Assembly (NCBI GenBank): GCA_964565895.1
Contig: CAZMGT010000025.1
Location: 1-50,616, forward strand
Reading direction: 5' to 3'
Source: CAZMGT01 sp964565895
GTDB lineage: Bacteria; Armatimonadota; Zipacnadia; UBA1398; CAZMGT01
Length of the DNA stretch: 50,616 nucleotides
A program made the position numbers and the translations under genes. Shown here in pieces: positions 39,493 to 46,740 of the stretch. Every line of letters begins with the position of its first letter. The stretch's first letter is position 1. Below the pieces are notes generated by a model. The model ran no database searches, was not told the DNA's origin, and saw only the letters and a list, made by a program, of their open reading frames with translations.

Positions 39493-40647
39493 CTACGCCT
39501 CTTGGGGAACGGGCGCTTGGGCCTCCTCCTGCGCCGCGCGCACGGCAAGGGCTACCGTGCGGTAAAACACGTGGGCGAACTTGGTAAACGGGGCGAGGAG
39601 CACGAGCTCCATGGAGACCACGACGTGGACGATGAACACATAATACGCCCAAAGCTGGGGCGGGGAGAGGTAAAGCGAGATCTCCACGGCATACCCCGTT
39701 ACCCCCGCCGCCCAGAGCATGAGCAGAAACACCCAGTCCGAATGCAGGCTGTGGCTCGTTGGCTTGTCCGGCTTATACAGGCGCTTGACTATCGCCGCCG
39801 TCGAGCCATAGACCAAAAACACCCCGGCCACCGTGCCCAACAGGCGCACGGGATACCACAGGGGAACCATCGTTCCCGTGGGCTTTATCCCCGCCAGGTC
39901 GAGCAGCCAGTTCGCCGCCGTCGCGGCAAGCAGGCCGAAAAACCCCCAGGCCATTGCGGCGTGGATAAACCAGGGCTTGACGATCCACGGCAGCTCCTTC
40001 TCCGCATCGCACTCGCGGTAGCGCTGCTGCCCGAGAACCTCGACGATCACCGTTTTCACCAAGGCGATGACAAAAGAGACCAGGCTCGGGGGCGAGCCCG
40101 CGGCGCGCGAGACGATGTAGACCATGCGCAGCGCATTGACCAGCCCGACGACGGCGACGATGACGAGCACGACCACACCCACGTCGTGGATCACCGACGC
40201 GGGGATGAATTCAAACAGGGCCAAGGGCACGGGGGTCATCGGCCCGCGCTTGGCGAGCATGATCCCCGCGAGGACCGCTGCGGCAACGATGAGCACGAGC
40301 GCCGTCGCCCAAGGCGAGGTATATAGCGCGCGGGCCAGGCCGGTGATGTCGTATTGGGCAATGGCCAGGCGCCGGGCGGAGGCCATAAACTCCCCCGGCT
40401 CCGCCTCGCGCGGGCAGGTGTCCGAGCATTCGCCGCAGTAATAGCACAGCCACAGCTCGCTCGACGAGAGCAGCCGCTCGCGCAGGCCGAGCTGCCCGTA
40501 GCGGATGAGCCGCCGCGGAAACACCTCGGCGTCGGTCGACAGCGGACAAATCGCCGTGCAGTTGCCGCAGTTAAAGCAGGCGCTAATGTCAAACGCCCCG
40601 TAGTTTTTCAGCTCGCGCAAAAACGTCGGATCGGCGCGTACGCTCAT
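39493..40647 (-). CDS. QmoC/HdrC-HdrE-like membrane Fe-S cytochrome b subunit
   Basis: The 384-residue protein has an N-terminal dicluster ferredoxin domain: CFNCGNCTAIC (Cys24, 27, 30, 34) and CYYCGECSDTC (Cys68, 71, 74, 78) followed by PREAEPGEFM. At least five transmembrane helices follow from about residue 110, in a NarI/QmoC-like cytochrome b fold, with histidines in WFIHAAMAW and VFIVHVVVSM that may bind heme. QmoC links Qmo complexes to quinones in sulfate reducers. Here it is the last gene of the cluster, and its ATG overlaps the wHTH stop (ATGA). It is probably the membrane anchor and quinone site for the HdrA-like subunits upstream. Confidence 0.88.
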   Translation of the reverse strand: MSVRADPTFLRELKNYGAFDISACFNCGNCTAICPLSTDAEVFPRRLIRYGQLGLRERLLSSSELWLCYYCGECSDTCPREAEPGEFMASARRLAIAQYDITGLARALYTSPWATALVLIVAAAVLAGIMLAKRGPMTPVPLALFEFIPASVIHDVGVVVLVIVAVVGLVNALRMVYIVSRAAGSPPSLVSFVIALVKTVIVEVLGQQRYRECDAEKELPWIVKPWFIHAAMAWGFFGLLAATAANWLLDLAGIKPTGTMVPLWYPVRLLGTVAGVFLVYGSTAAIVKRLYKPDKPTSHSLHSDWVFLLMLWAAGVTGYAVEISLYLSPPQLWAYYVFIVHVVVSMELVLLAPFTKFAHVFYRTVALAVRAAQEEAQAPVPQEA

Positions 40648-40940
40648 TTCCGTCCCTTCTCCAAGAGAAGATAGCGAAAGTAGTCCCCCTCTTGCTCGCC
40701 CTCGGCAACCTCGCCGTATTTGCGCATGGAGATAATGTGCCAGAACACCTCGTGGCTGGGCAGCCCGGTGCGTTGGGCGAGCTCGGGCACGGTTAGCGGG
40801 CCCTCGGCGAGGGCTTGGCGAATGGCGCGCTTGGCCTCGCGGTGTCGGCGCACGCGCTCGCGCAGCTCCTCGGGCACGGGCCCGCGCCGCTCGCGCAAAA
40901 TCTTCAGCGAATCGCTTCGCTTCTCGCTGTTCTCGGCCAT
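40644..40940 (-). CDS. Small winged-helix-like protein in the Hdr/Qmo operon
   Basis: This 98-residue protein has a charged N-terminal helix (ELRERVRRHREAKRAIRQAL) and a winged-helix-like unit (LTVPELAQRTGLPSHEVFW, then HIISMRKYGEVAEGE, GDYFRYLLLEK). It could be a regulator or an assembly factor; nothing shows a DNA target. Its stop overlaps the QmoC-like start by four bases, and the HdrA gene stop lies just upstream, so it is part of the operon. Small proteins of this kind are often found with Hdr-like genes, in my recollection, unverified. Confidence 0.7.
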   Translation of the reverse strand: MAENSEKRSDSLKILRERRGPVPEELRERVRRHREAKRAIRQALAEGPLTVPELAQRTGLPSHEVFWHIISMRKYGEVAEGEQEGDYFRYLLLEKGRK

Positions 40941-40955
40941 CGTTAGCCGCTCACC

Positions 40956-42995
40956 TCATGATGGAATGTCCGCGGCTAGCGCGGCGACCATCGCCTCATA
41001 CTGCTCCAGCGTCCAGCCGCGCAAGTCGATCGCCCGGTTCGGGCAGACAGCAACGCACGCCCCGCAGCCCTTGCACAGCGCCGCGTTAACCCGCGCGCGC
41101 TTAACCGTCCGCCCGTTAACGGTCGTTTCCTCCAAGGTAATCGCGTCATAGGCGCACTCCTCGACGCACAGCCCCGCGCCCTGGCAGCGGGAGAGGTCTA
41201 CCTCGGCGACATAGGGCTCGAGCTCGACATACTCGCCGGAGAGGATCACCGCGGCCTTCGCCGCCGCCGCAGAGGCCGCCGCGCAGGCCTCGGTAACGTC
41301 CATCGGCCCCTGCGCCGAGCCGGCGAGCAGCACGCCCTCGATCGCCGTCTCCACCGGCCGCAGCTTGGGGTGCACCTCGAGCAAAAACCGATCCGCGCCC
41401 ACGGGCAGCTTGAGCATGTCTACGATGCTCCCGATGTCGCGCGGGCAGACGCCCACGGAGAGCACGACGAGGTCCGTGGCGATCTCCACCTCCTCGCCGT
41501 AGGTGAGCAAATCCTTGAGCTTTACGACAACGGGAAATGCCTCGCCGTCGCTTGCTGGCTCGACCGTGGGCGGCTCCTCGCCCGCGTAGCGCAAAAAGGT
41601 AACCCCGTTTTTGCACGCCTCCTCGTAATACTCCTCGTGCCCCCTGCCGTAGGCGCGGATGTCCTGATATACTTCGAATACATCCACCTCGGGAAAGCGC
41701 CGGCGGATCTCGTTCGCCGCCTGCAGCGTGGCCGTGCAGCACACACGCGAGCAGTAGTCGTTAACGCGGCCGTCGGGCCCGGGCTCGTGCACGCCCTCGA
41801 TCTGCCTGCTCCCCACGCAGTGGATCATGACCACGCGGCGCACAGGCTGGCCGTCGCGCTCCAGCCGGCCCGCGGTCGGCCCCTCGGGGTCGAGCATGCG
41901 GATGAGCTGGGGCAGGGTGATTACCTGGCGCAGGTCGCCGTAGGCAAACTCTCCCTGCCGCGGCTCGTAGTGGTCGAACCCCGTGGCCACGAGGATCACG
42001 CCCACGCGCAGCTCAAACTCGCGCGGCTCGGCCTCCAGGTCAATGGCCTCGGGGGCGAGCTTTTTGCACTCGCCGCACTTGTCGCATATGGCGAAATCAA
42101 TTGCCGGCAGCGCGGGAAGGGCCCCCGTGTACGGCTTATAGATCGCCTTGCGCCGGGTGAGGCGATAGTCGAACTCGTTTTCCGTCTCCTGGGGGCAGGC
42201 GGCGATGAGCTCGGCGAGGTTATCTACCTCGCGCGTAAACCCCCTCGGGTGCTCGCGCACCTTTACCTGAAACTCGCCGATATACCCCGTGATGCCCACC
42301 ACCTCGGCGCAGGTGTATACGGCGATGCGCGGGTGGCGCAGGGCCTGGGCGGCGAGCTCGGTGACCAGCGGCCGGGCCTCGTCCTCGGTGGGGAAGAGCG
42401 TGTGCAGTTGCGCCACGCGGCCGCCTAAAAACGGCGATTTTTCTAAAAGAACCACGTCAATGTCTTTCGCAGCGAGGTCCAACGCCGCGCGCAGGCCGGC
42501 CACTCCCCCGCCGATGACGAGCGCCCGGCGCTCGGCGCTCACCTTAATGCGCTCTAGCGGCCGCGCGAGGCGGGCCTTGGCCACCCCCGCGGCAATGAGC
42601 CGTATCGCCTTCTCCGTCGCCCCCTCGGGGTCGTGCGCGTGGGCCCAGCTATCCTGCTCGCGAATGTTCACCGCCTCGTAGAGGTAGGGGTTTAGCCCCG
42701 CGCGCGCGAGGGTGCGACGGAAGGTAAGCTCGTGCAGCCGCGGGGAGCAGGCGGCAACGACCACACGGTTTACCCCGTGCTCGCGAATGTCTTGGGCAAT
42801 AAGCCCCTGCCCGGGGTCGGAGCACATGAACATGTAGTTGCGCGCGACGACCACATCGGGCAGTTTCCCCGCGGCTTCGGTAACCCGCTCTACGTCAACG
42901 ACATCGGAGATATTGCCCCCGCAGTGGCACACATAGACGCCCACGCGGGGGCGCTCGGTCTCGCTAGTTGCCCAAACGCCGTGTTGCTCGTCCAT
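40956..42995 (-). CDS. hdrA: HdrA/QmoB-like flavoprotein iron-sulfur subunit
   Basis: The 679-residue protein has the HdrA signature order: CHCGGN (23-28), ACSPRLHELTFRR (82-93), the FAD Rossmann motif VIGGGVAGLRAALDL (160-174) with LLEKSPFLGGR, and IHCVGSRQ. DYCSRVCCTATLQ follows, and two C-terminal Fe-S stretches close it: RCQGAGLCVEEC and CKGCGACVAVCP. The mid-protein ferredoxin reads CDKCGECKKLAPEAID, lacking the fourth Cys, and the first C-terminal one has Ala where the second Cys should be. HdrA-type proteins bifurcate or confurcate electrons. It resembles QmoB without its MvhD extension, which here is a separate gene at 44326. Starts 3 bases after the neighbouring hdrA stop. Confidence 0.9.
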   Translation of the reverse strand: MDEQHGVWATSETERPRVGVYVCHCGGNISDVVDVERVTEAAGKLPDVVVARNYMFMCSDPGQGLIAQDIREHGVNRVVVAACSPRLHELTFRRTLARAGLNPYLYEAVNIREQDSWAHAHDPEGATEKAIRLIAAGVAKARLARPLERIKVSAERRALVIGGGVAGLRAALDLAAKDIDVVLLEKSPFLGGRVAQLHTLFPTEDEARPLVTELAAQALRHPRIAVYTCAEVVGITGYIGEFQVKVREHPRGFTREVDNLAELIAACPQETENEFDYRLTRRKAIYKPYTGALPALPAIDFAICDKCGECKKLAPEAIDLEAEPREFELRVGVILVATGFDHYEPRQGEFAYGDLRQVITLPQLIRMLDPEGPTAGRLERDGQPVRRVVMIHCVGSRQIEGVHEPGPDGRVNDYCSRVCCTATLQAANEIRRRFPEVDVFEVYQDIRAYGRGHEEYYEEACKNGVTFLRYAGEEPPTVEPASDGEAFPVVVKLKDLLTYGEEVEIATDLVVLSVGVCPRDIGSIVDMLKLPVGADRFLLEVHPKLRPVETAIEGVLLAGSAQGPMDVTEACAAASAAAAKAAVILSGEYVELEPYVAEVDLSRCQGAGLCVEECAYDAITLEETTVNGRTVKRARVNAALCKGCGACVAVCPNRAIDLRGWTLEQYEAMVAALAADIPS

Positions 42996-42998
42996 CGC

Positions 42999-44339
42999 TC
43001 AACTTCCTCGTGCGCTGTCTGCTTCTGCGGCGACGGGCGCGGGCGCTGGCCGAGGCGCGGGCGCGCCGAGATATGCCGCGGCCTTCATCGCCGCGGCGCT
43101 CGCCTCGGCGATCGAGTCCACGATGTCCTTCGGCCCGAGCGCCGTCCCCGCGGCAAACACGCCCTCCTGGGACGTTAGCGTGGGATCGATCTTCGCCTGC
43201 GGCGAGGCAATGAACCCATACTCGTCCGTCTCCACAGCAACCACGCCGGAGGGGTCCCACCCCGGGACAATGCCCACAGCGAGGACGACGAGGTCGAACT
43301 CCTCCTCGTGCGGCGCGCCGTCCTCCTCCAAGTACTCCACGCGCAGGACAACCGTCCCATCCTCGCGCTCGTCAATGCGCGCGACCTTCCCCTTGACGAA
43401 CATAATCCCCATGGCCTTGGCGTTTTGGAAGAACTGCTCATAGCCTTTGCCAAACGCGCGGATGTCCATGTAATACAGCGTGATGTCCGCCAGGGGCAGG
43501 GCGCCGGAGAGGAGCATCGCCTGCTTGATGGAGTACATGCAGCACACGCGCGAGCAATAGGGGACGTCCTGCGTGCGGTCGCGCGAGCCCGCGCAAAGAA
43601 CGTAGGCGATGCGGTCGGGCACCTTGCCGTCGGAGGGCCGGAGCACCCGCCCATAGGGCCCGTGCGGGGCGAGCAGGCGCTCCATCTGCAGGCTCGAGAG
43701 CACGTTTTTGAACCGTCCCCCGCCATACTCGCGCTTTTTGCCCACCGGCGTCGTTTCGTAGCCGGTGGCCAAAACAACGGCGCGCACGCGCACGGCGACC
43801 TGCTCCGGCTGCTGGGCAAAGTCAATGGCCTTGGGCGGGCAGACCCGCTCGCAGCGCCCGCAGACAATGCAGTTTTCTAAGTCAAGCACGGCCACCTGGG
43901 GAATGGCGTTGGCAAACGGAACGTAGATCGCCTTGCGCGCCCCCAGGCCGCCCTCGAACTCATGGGGCAAGTCCACGGGGCACTCATACTCGCAGAGCAT
44001 GCACCCCGTGCACGCCTTCTCGTCAACAAACCGGGGCTTGCGCAAAACAAGCGCCTCAAAGCCCTCGGCCGTCTTATGCAGCTCCAACAGCTCGCTATAG
44101 GTAAACAGGGTAATGTTGTCGTGGTGGGCCACGGCGGCCATTTTCGGCGTGGTAATGCAGCTCGAGCAGTCGAGCGTGGGAAACACCTTGCTCAGGGCAA
44201 TCATCTTGCCCCCGATGCTCGGCTCGCGCTCGACGATGAGCACGGAGAACCCCTGGTCGGCGAGGTCGAGCGCGGCCTGCATACCGGCAATGCCCCCGCC
44301 GAGGACAAGCACGTCGAAGCTCAGCTCACTGCTCGCCAC
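42999..44339 (-). CDS. hdrA: HdrA/QmoA-like flavoprotein iron-sulfur subunit
   Basis: A GTG behind GGAGGGG starts a 446-residue protein with an FAD motif VLGGGIAGMQAALDLADQG at the N-terminus (GGGIAG 14-19). The HdrA/QmoA-specific CSSCITTPKM (58-67) follows, then two complete ferredoxin clusters (Cys110, 113, 116, 120; Cys157, 160, 163, 167), YCSRVCCMYSIKQ and the FAD-closing GVFAAGTALGPKDIVDS. It fits QmoA (about 420 residues). The first codons overlap the MvhD-like stop by 14 bases. With the adjacent larger HdrA and the QmoC-like subunit it would form a membrane-bound electron-transfer complex. Confidence 0.9.
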   Translation of the reverse strand: MASSELSFDVLVLGGGIAGMQAALDLADQGFSVLIVEREPSIGGKMIALSKVFPTLDCSSCITTPKMAAVAHHDNITLFTYSELLELHKTAEGFEALVLRKPRFVDEKACTGCMLCEYECPVDLPHEFEGGLGARKAIYVPFANAIPQVAVLDLENCIVCGRCERVCPPKAIDFAQQPEQVAVRVRAVVLATGYETTPVGKKREYGGGRFKNVLSSLQMERLLAPHGPYGRVLRPSDGKVPDRIAYVLCAGSRDRTQDVPYCSRVCCMYSIKQAMLLSGALPLADITLYYMDIRAFGKGYEQFFQNAKAMGIMFVKGKVARIDEREDGTVVLRVEYLEEDGAPHEEEFDLVVLAVGIVPGWDPSGVVAVETDEYGFIASPQAKIDPTLTSQEGVFAAGTALGPKDIVDSIAEASAAAMKAAAYLGAPAPRPAPAPVAAEADSARGS

Positions 44340-44775
44340 GGTGCCCCTCCATCTCCTGGGCCACAGGGCCGAGCTCCTCGAGCACCTGGCTCAGCTGCTC
44401 CACCTCGCGCAAAAACGCCCTCGTGCACACGCTGCAGATCGCCGTCAGGCGCAGCCGGCGGGTGTCGATCCCCCGTTCCTTCATGAGCTGATAGACGCGG
44501 TCGACGCGCGCTGCGGTGCGCTCGTAGGCGCCGGTATAGGGGCAGTCCGTGCCGCACGAGGCGATGAGGATGGCGTCGAACCCTTGCTCGAAGCAGCGCA
44601 GGTAAAACTCCTCGGGAAACAACACCGGCGAGAACGTGCGGATGGGGTAAAAATGCGCCGGATACTCCAGGTGCATTTGCCCCACGGTGTCGATCCCGGG
44701 GTAGGAGCACAGCTCTGTGGTGATGACTAGCACCTTGGGGCGCCAGTCACCGTGCTTTGCGGCGTTTTCGCTCAC
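44326..44775 (-). CDS. MvhD/FlpD-like iron-sulfur protein
   Basis: The 149-residue protein matches the MvhD/FlpD family (PF02662), which passes electrons between hydrogenase or dehydrogenase subunits and HdrA. Recognisable patterns are TELCSYPGIDTVGQMHLEYP, FDAILIASCGTDCPYTGAYE and AICSVCTRAFLREVEQL. Cysteines are at 23, 61, 74, 78, 114 and 117. The usual WC.YC start and CSGRV segment are altered, so not all standard [2Fe-2S] ligands are in place. In Desulfovibrio QmoB this domain is fused to the C-terminus of an HdrA unit; here it is separate and upstream of the hdrA genes. GTG start with only a weak ribosome site. Confidence 0.85.
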   Translation of the reverse strand: MSENAAKHGDWRPKVLVITTELCSYPGIDTVGQMHLEYPAHFYPIRTFSPVLFPEEFYLRCFEQGFDAILIASCGTDCPYTGAYERTAARVDRVYQLMKERGIDTRRLRLTAICSVCTRAFLREVEQLSQVLEELGPVAQEMEGHRGEQ

Positions 44776-44782
44776 GGCTCGG

Positions 44783-45037
44783 CTACTTCTTTCTTACCAA
44801 AAAGATGCGGTCGTAGCCCTCAGCGGGGAGCGTGCCCAGATATTCGTGGCCGACCTTCTTCGCCCACACGGGAATATCGTTTTTGCTGCTCGGGTCGCTC
44901 GACCACACCTCGAGGACCTCGCCCACAGCCACCGAGCCGATGGCCTTTTTCGCCTCGAGCAGCGGCCCAGGGCAGGCGCTGCCGCGGGCGTCCACGACCT
45001 TCGCCGGTTTCAACGACTCCAGGTCTACCTCTGCCAT
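44783..45037 (-). CDS. tusA: TusA-family sulfur carrier
   Basis: An 84-residue single-domain protein behind GGAGGG. KVVDARGSACPGPLLEAKKA holds the CPxP motif (Cys22), the persulfide-carrying cysteine of TusA/SirA proteins, and the rest fits the family (VLEVWSSDPSSKNDIPVWAKK, GHEYLG). TusA passes sulfane sulfur from desulfurases or rhodaneses to DsrE-type proteins and onward. It lies between the DsrE-like and MvhD-like genes and is the clearest evidence that this operon handles sulfur. Confidence 0.92.
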   Translation of the reverse strand: MAEVDLESLKPAKVVDARGSACPGPLLEAKKAIGSVAVGEVLEVWSSDPSSKNDIPVWAKKVGHEYLGTLPAEGYDRIFLVRKK

Positions 45038-45110
45038 GGTACAGCCCTCCTTGCTCTGGTTAGCGGGCGACGGACAGGCCGCCGCGGATCACTGCCGCGC
45101 GGCCCGCGCG

Positions 45111-45473
45111 CTAGGAGAAAGTGAGGACAATGTCCGCCTCCTGCGCCTCGGAGACAAACGTCGCCACACCGCCGATCTCCACGCCGTCGATAAGGTCGCT
45201 TTCCTGTATGCCAACGATGGGGAACGCAGCGGAGCAGGCAATGAGCCGCGCGCCCATCTCTTTGACCTTTTCGATAAACTCCGGGAGGGTCATCGGGGCG
45301 CCGGGGAGGGTAATCTGCTCCGCGCCGCCCTTCTTAATGATGTTCAGCCCGCGCATGGTGAAAAACATCACTAGCTCCATGTCGCTGGCCAGCGCTCCGG
45401 AGCCTAGCATGAACGGGGGAAAGGCGTTCTCCGGGGCATCGGAGCCGCAGAAGACGACCATCTTGGCAGCCAA
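45111..45473 (-). CDS. DsrE-family sulfur-relay protein
   Basis: A TTG with AAGGAGG about eight bases upstream starts a 120-residue protein of the DsrE/DsrF-like family; the next ATG is four codons later. Family features are MVVFCGSDAPENAFPPFMLG, MELVMFFTMRGLNIIKKGG, and the segment ACSAAFPIVGIQESDLIDGVE with the likely active Cys80. These proteins accept persulfides, commonly from TusA. It is the first gene of the Hdr/Qmo-like operon. A hairpin-like sequence overlaps its ribosome site. Confidence 0.85.
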   Translation of the reverse strand: MAAKMVVFCGSDAPENAFPPFMLGSGALASDMELVMFFTMRGLNIIKKGGAEQITLPGAPMTLPEFIEKVKEMGARLIACSAAFPIVGIQESDLIDGVEIGGVATFVSEAQEADIVLTFS

Positions 45474-45486
45474 TTTCTACTCCTCC

Positions 45487-45504
45487 TTGTGCAATTGTTC
45501 ACAA
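45487..45504 (-). promoter_or_regulatory. CRP/FNR-like palindrome overlapping the dsrE ribosome site
   Basis: On the minus strand TTGTG and CACAA flank AACAATTG; read as TGTGA-N6-GCACA it is close to the CRP/FNR half-site pattern. It touches the GGAGG of dsrE, so it could also act as an RNA hairpin that hides the start. Weak evidence. Confidence 0.3.
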
Positions 45505-45515
45505 AGCGCTGCGCG

Positions 45516-45538
45516 AAAAACTGCCCCTTCCTGGGGCA
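45516..45538 (-). terminator. Intrinsic terminator after arsR
   Basis: On the minus strand TGCCCC-AGGAA-GGGGCA forms a 6-base-pair stem with a 5-base loop, followed after one base by TTTTT. It lies about 15 bases after the arsR stop and 43 bases before dsrE. The sulfur operon therefore depends on read-through or on a promoter inside or just after arsR. Confidence 0.8.
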
Positions 45539-45553
45539 CCTTTCCGCCAACTG

Positions 45554-45958
45554 CTACTTCCTCGCCACGTCGCTCGCCGCTGCCTGCGAGCGCGTGCGAC
45601 GCACCGCCCGCCGCGTTTGCTCGAACAGCCCCGCCCCGTGGCGGGCAAGCTCCGCGCTCGCCCGAAGCTGCGCCCGAACAAGATCGCGCAACGCGCAACA
45701 GCACTCCAACAGCCGCGGATCGCTGACCTGATAGCGCAGCGACGTTCCCTCGCGCACCGCGCGCACCAGCCCCGCGTGGCGCATGACCGCGAGGTGTTGG
45801 GAGATGTTTGTGCGCGAAACGCCGATCTGCTCGGCCATCTCCGCGGGCGTCGTTGGCCCGCGGCGGAGAAGGTCGAGGATGTGCAGGCGCACGGGGTGGG
45901 CGAGCGCCTTGCACACCTGGGCGTGAATTTCTAAAACGCGGCGGTTGAACTTGTCCAT
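45554..45958 (-). CDS. ArsR-family transcriptional regulator
   Basis: The 134-residue protein begins MDKFNRRVLEIHAQVCKALA and has the ArsR winged helix (KALAHPVRLHILDLLRRGPT, then EQIGVSRTNISQHLAVMRHA, LVRAVREGTSLRYQV). Longer in-frame openings upstream run through non-coding sequence and the promoter. Cysteines are Cys16 and an unusual Cys86-Cys88 triplet (ECCCAL) at the start of the last helix. They could sense a metal or sulfane sulfur, as ArsR proteins SqrR/BigR do, though positions differ from those. It has its own promoter with a palindromic operator at 45999-46027 and a terminator. Position suggests control of the sulfur operon or itself. Confidence 0.9.
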   Translation of the reverse strand: MDKFNRRVLEIHAQVCKALAHPVRLHILDLLRRGPTTPAEMAEQIGVSRTNISQHLAVMRHAGLVRAVREGTSLRYQVSDPRLLECCCALRDLVRAQLRASAELARHGAGLFEQTRRAVRRTRSQAAASDVARK

Positions 45959-45998
45959 GACCGGTAATTTCCGCGCAAGATTGTTTACGCCGCGGGGC

Positions 45999-46027
45999 AC
46001 TATATCAGAAATTGCGAAGTTTCGCAA
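45999..46027 (-). promoter_or_regulatory. arsR promoter with palindromic operator over the -35
   Basis: On the minus strand TTGCGA (46027-46022) and TATAGT (46004-45999) are 17 bases apart. The inverted repeat TTGCGAA-AC-TTCGCAA (46012-46027) overlaps the -35, a typical autorepression layout for ArsR proteins. The transcript would start near 45992, 34 bases before the start codon. Confidence 0.65.
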
Positions 46028-46184
46028 CAGGGAAACTAAAAGCAGAATCCCCTCCCTCTTGCCCATCGTCAACAAGCCCGCGCGGGGCGCCCCGCCAGCC
46101 GCCGGGCGACCACCGCGGCGGTGAATTTTAGCGCGCGGCCCCCCGCCTCGCGCAGAGGATGCGTCGTGGCGGCGAGAGGCCGCT

Positions 46185-46580
46185 TTAGTCCGCGAGGACC
46201 GTTTCGATCGTCGGCGGGTCGTGGAGGCTCTTGTGGAGCAGGCAGGCCTTGGCCAAACGCAGGGCGGCCGCGCGCCGCTCCTCGGGAAAGCCCGGGGGAA
46301 GCTTGACAACGATGGTGATGTCCGCCAGGCGGTCCTTTTTGTCGTGGAAGCGATAGGAAACATCGATCTCCAGCCCCTCGTGGGGCACGCCGGCGCGCTG
46401 GCACCACTGCGCGATGTAATATGCAGAGCACGAGCCCAACGAGGCCACGAACAGCTCGGTAGACGTCGGCCCGCGGTCCTCCCCGCCCAGGCGCTGGGGA
46501 ACGTCAACGACGACCTCGTGCCCGCGGACGCAAATCGTCGAGCTCAGCCCGCGCTCGTGCTTAATGGTAATCTGCGCCAA
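46185..46580 (-). CDS. OsmC/YhfA-family protein
   Basis: A TTG start behind GGGAGG (8 bases) gives 131 residues. The OsmC fold shows in GPTSTELFVASLGSCSAYYI (Cys51) and LAKACLLHKSLHDPPTIET (Cys113), the two-cysteine site of thiol-dependent peroxidases and YhfA-like proteins. The substrate is likely a peroxide or sulfur species. It is upstream of arsR on the same strand, but its 3' side shows no shared transcript with arsR's own promoter. OsmC genes often accompany TusA/DsrE clusters, which fits a thiol or sulfur stress role. Confidence 0.88.
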   Translation of the reverse strand: MAQITIKHERGLSSTICVRGHEVVVDVPQRLGGEDRGPTSTELFVASLGSCSAYYIAQWCQRAGVPHEGLEIDVSYRFHDKKDRLADITIVVKLPPGFPEERRAAALRLAKACLLHKSLHDPPTIETVLAD

Positions 46581-46740
46581 GCAGACCGCCTCCCTCTGAC
46601 CGTGCTCAAAAGCGCGGCCCCTTTTCCTTCGCTCAGCCGCTCGTTCCTCTCTCTGGCCGCGCGGGGAAGGCTTTCGCCGAGGGAAAAAGAAGATCGCACA
46701 CGCTGGCGCGCGACCAGCGCGCCGCGGGCGGGAGAAAGCG

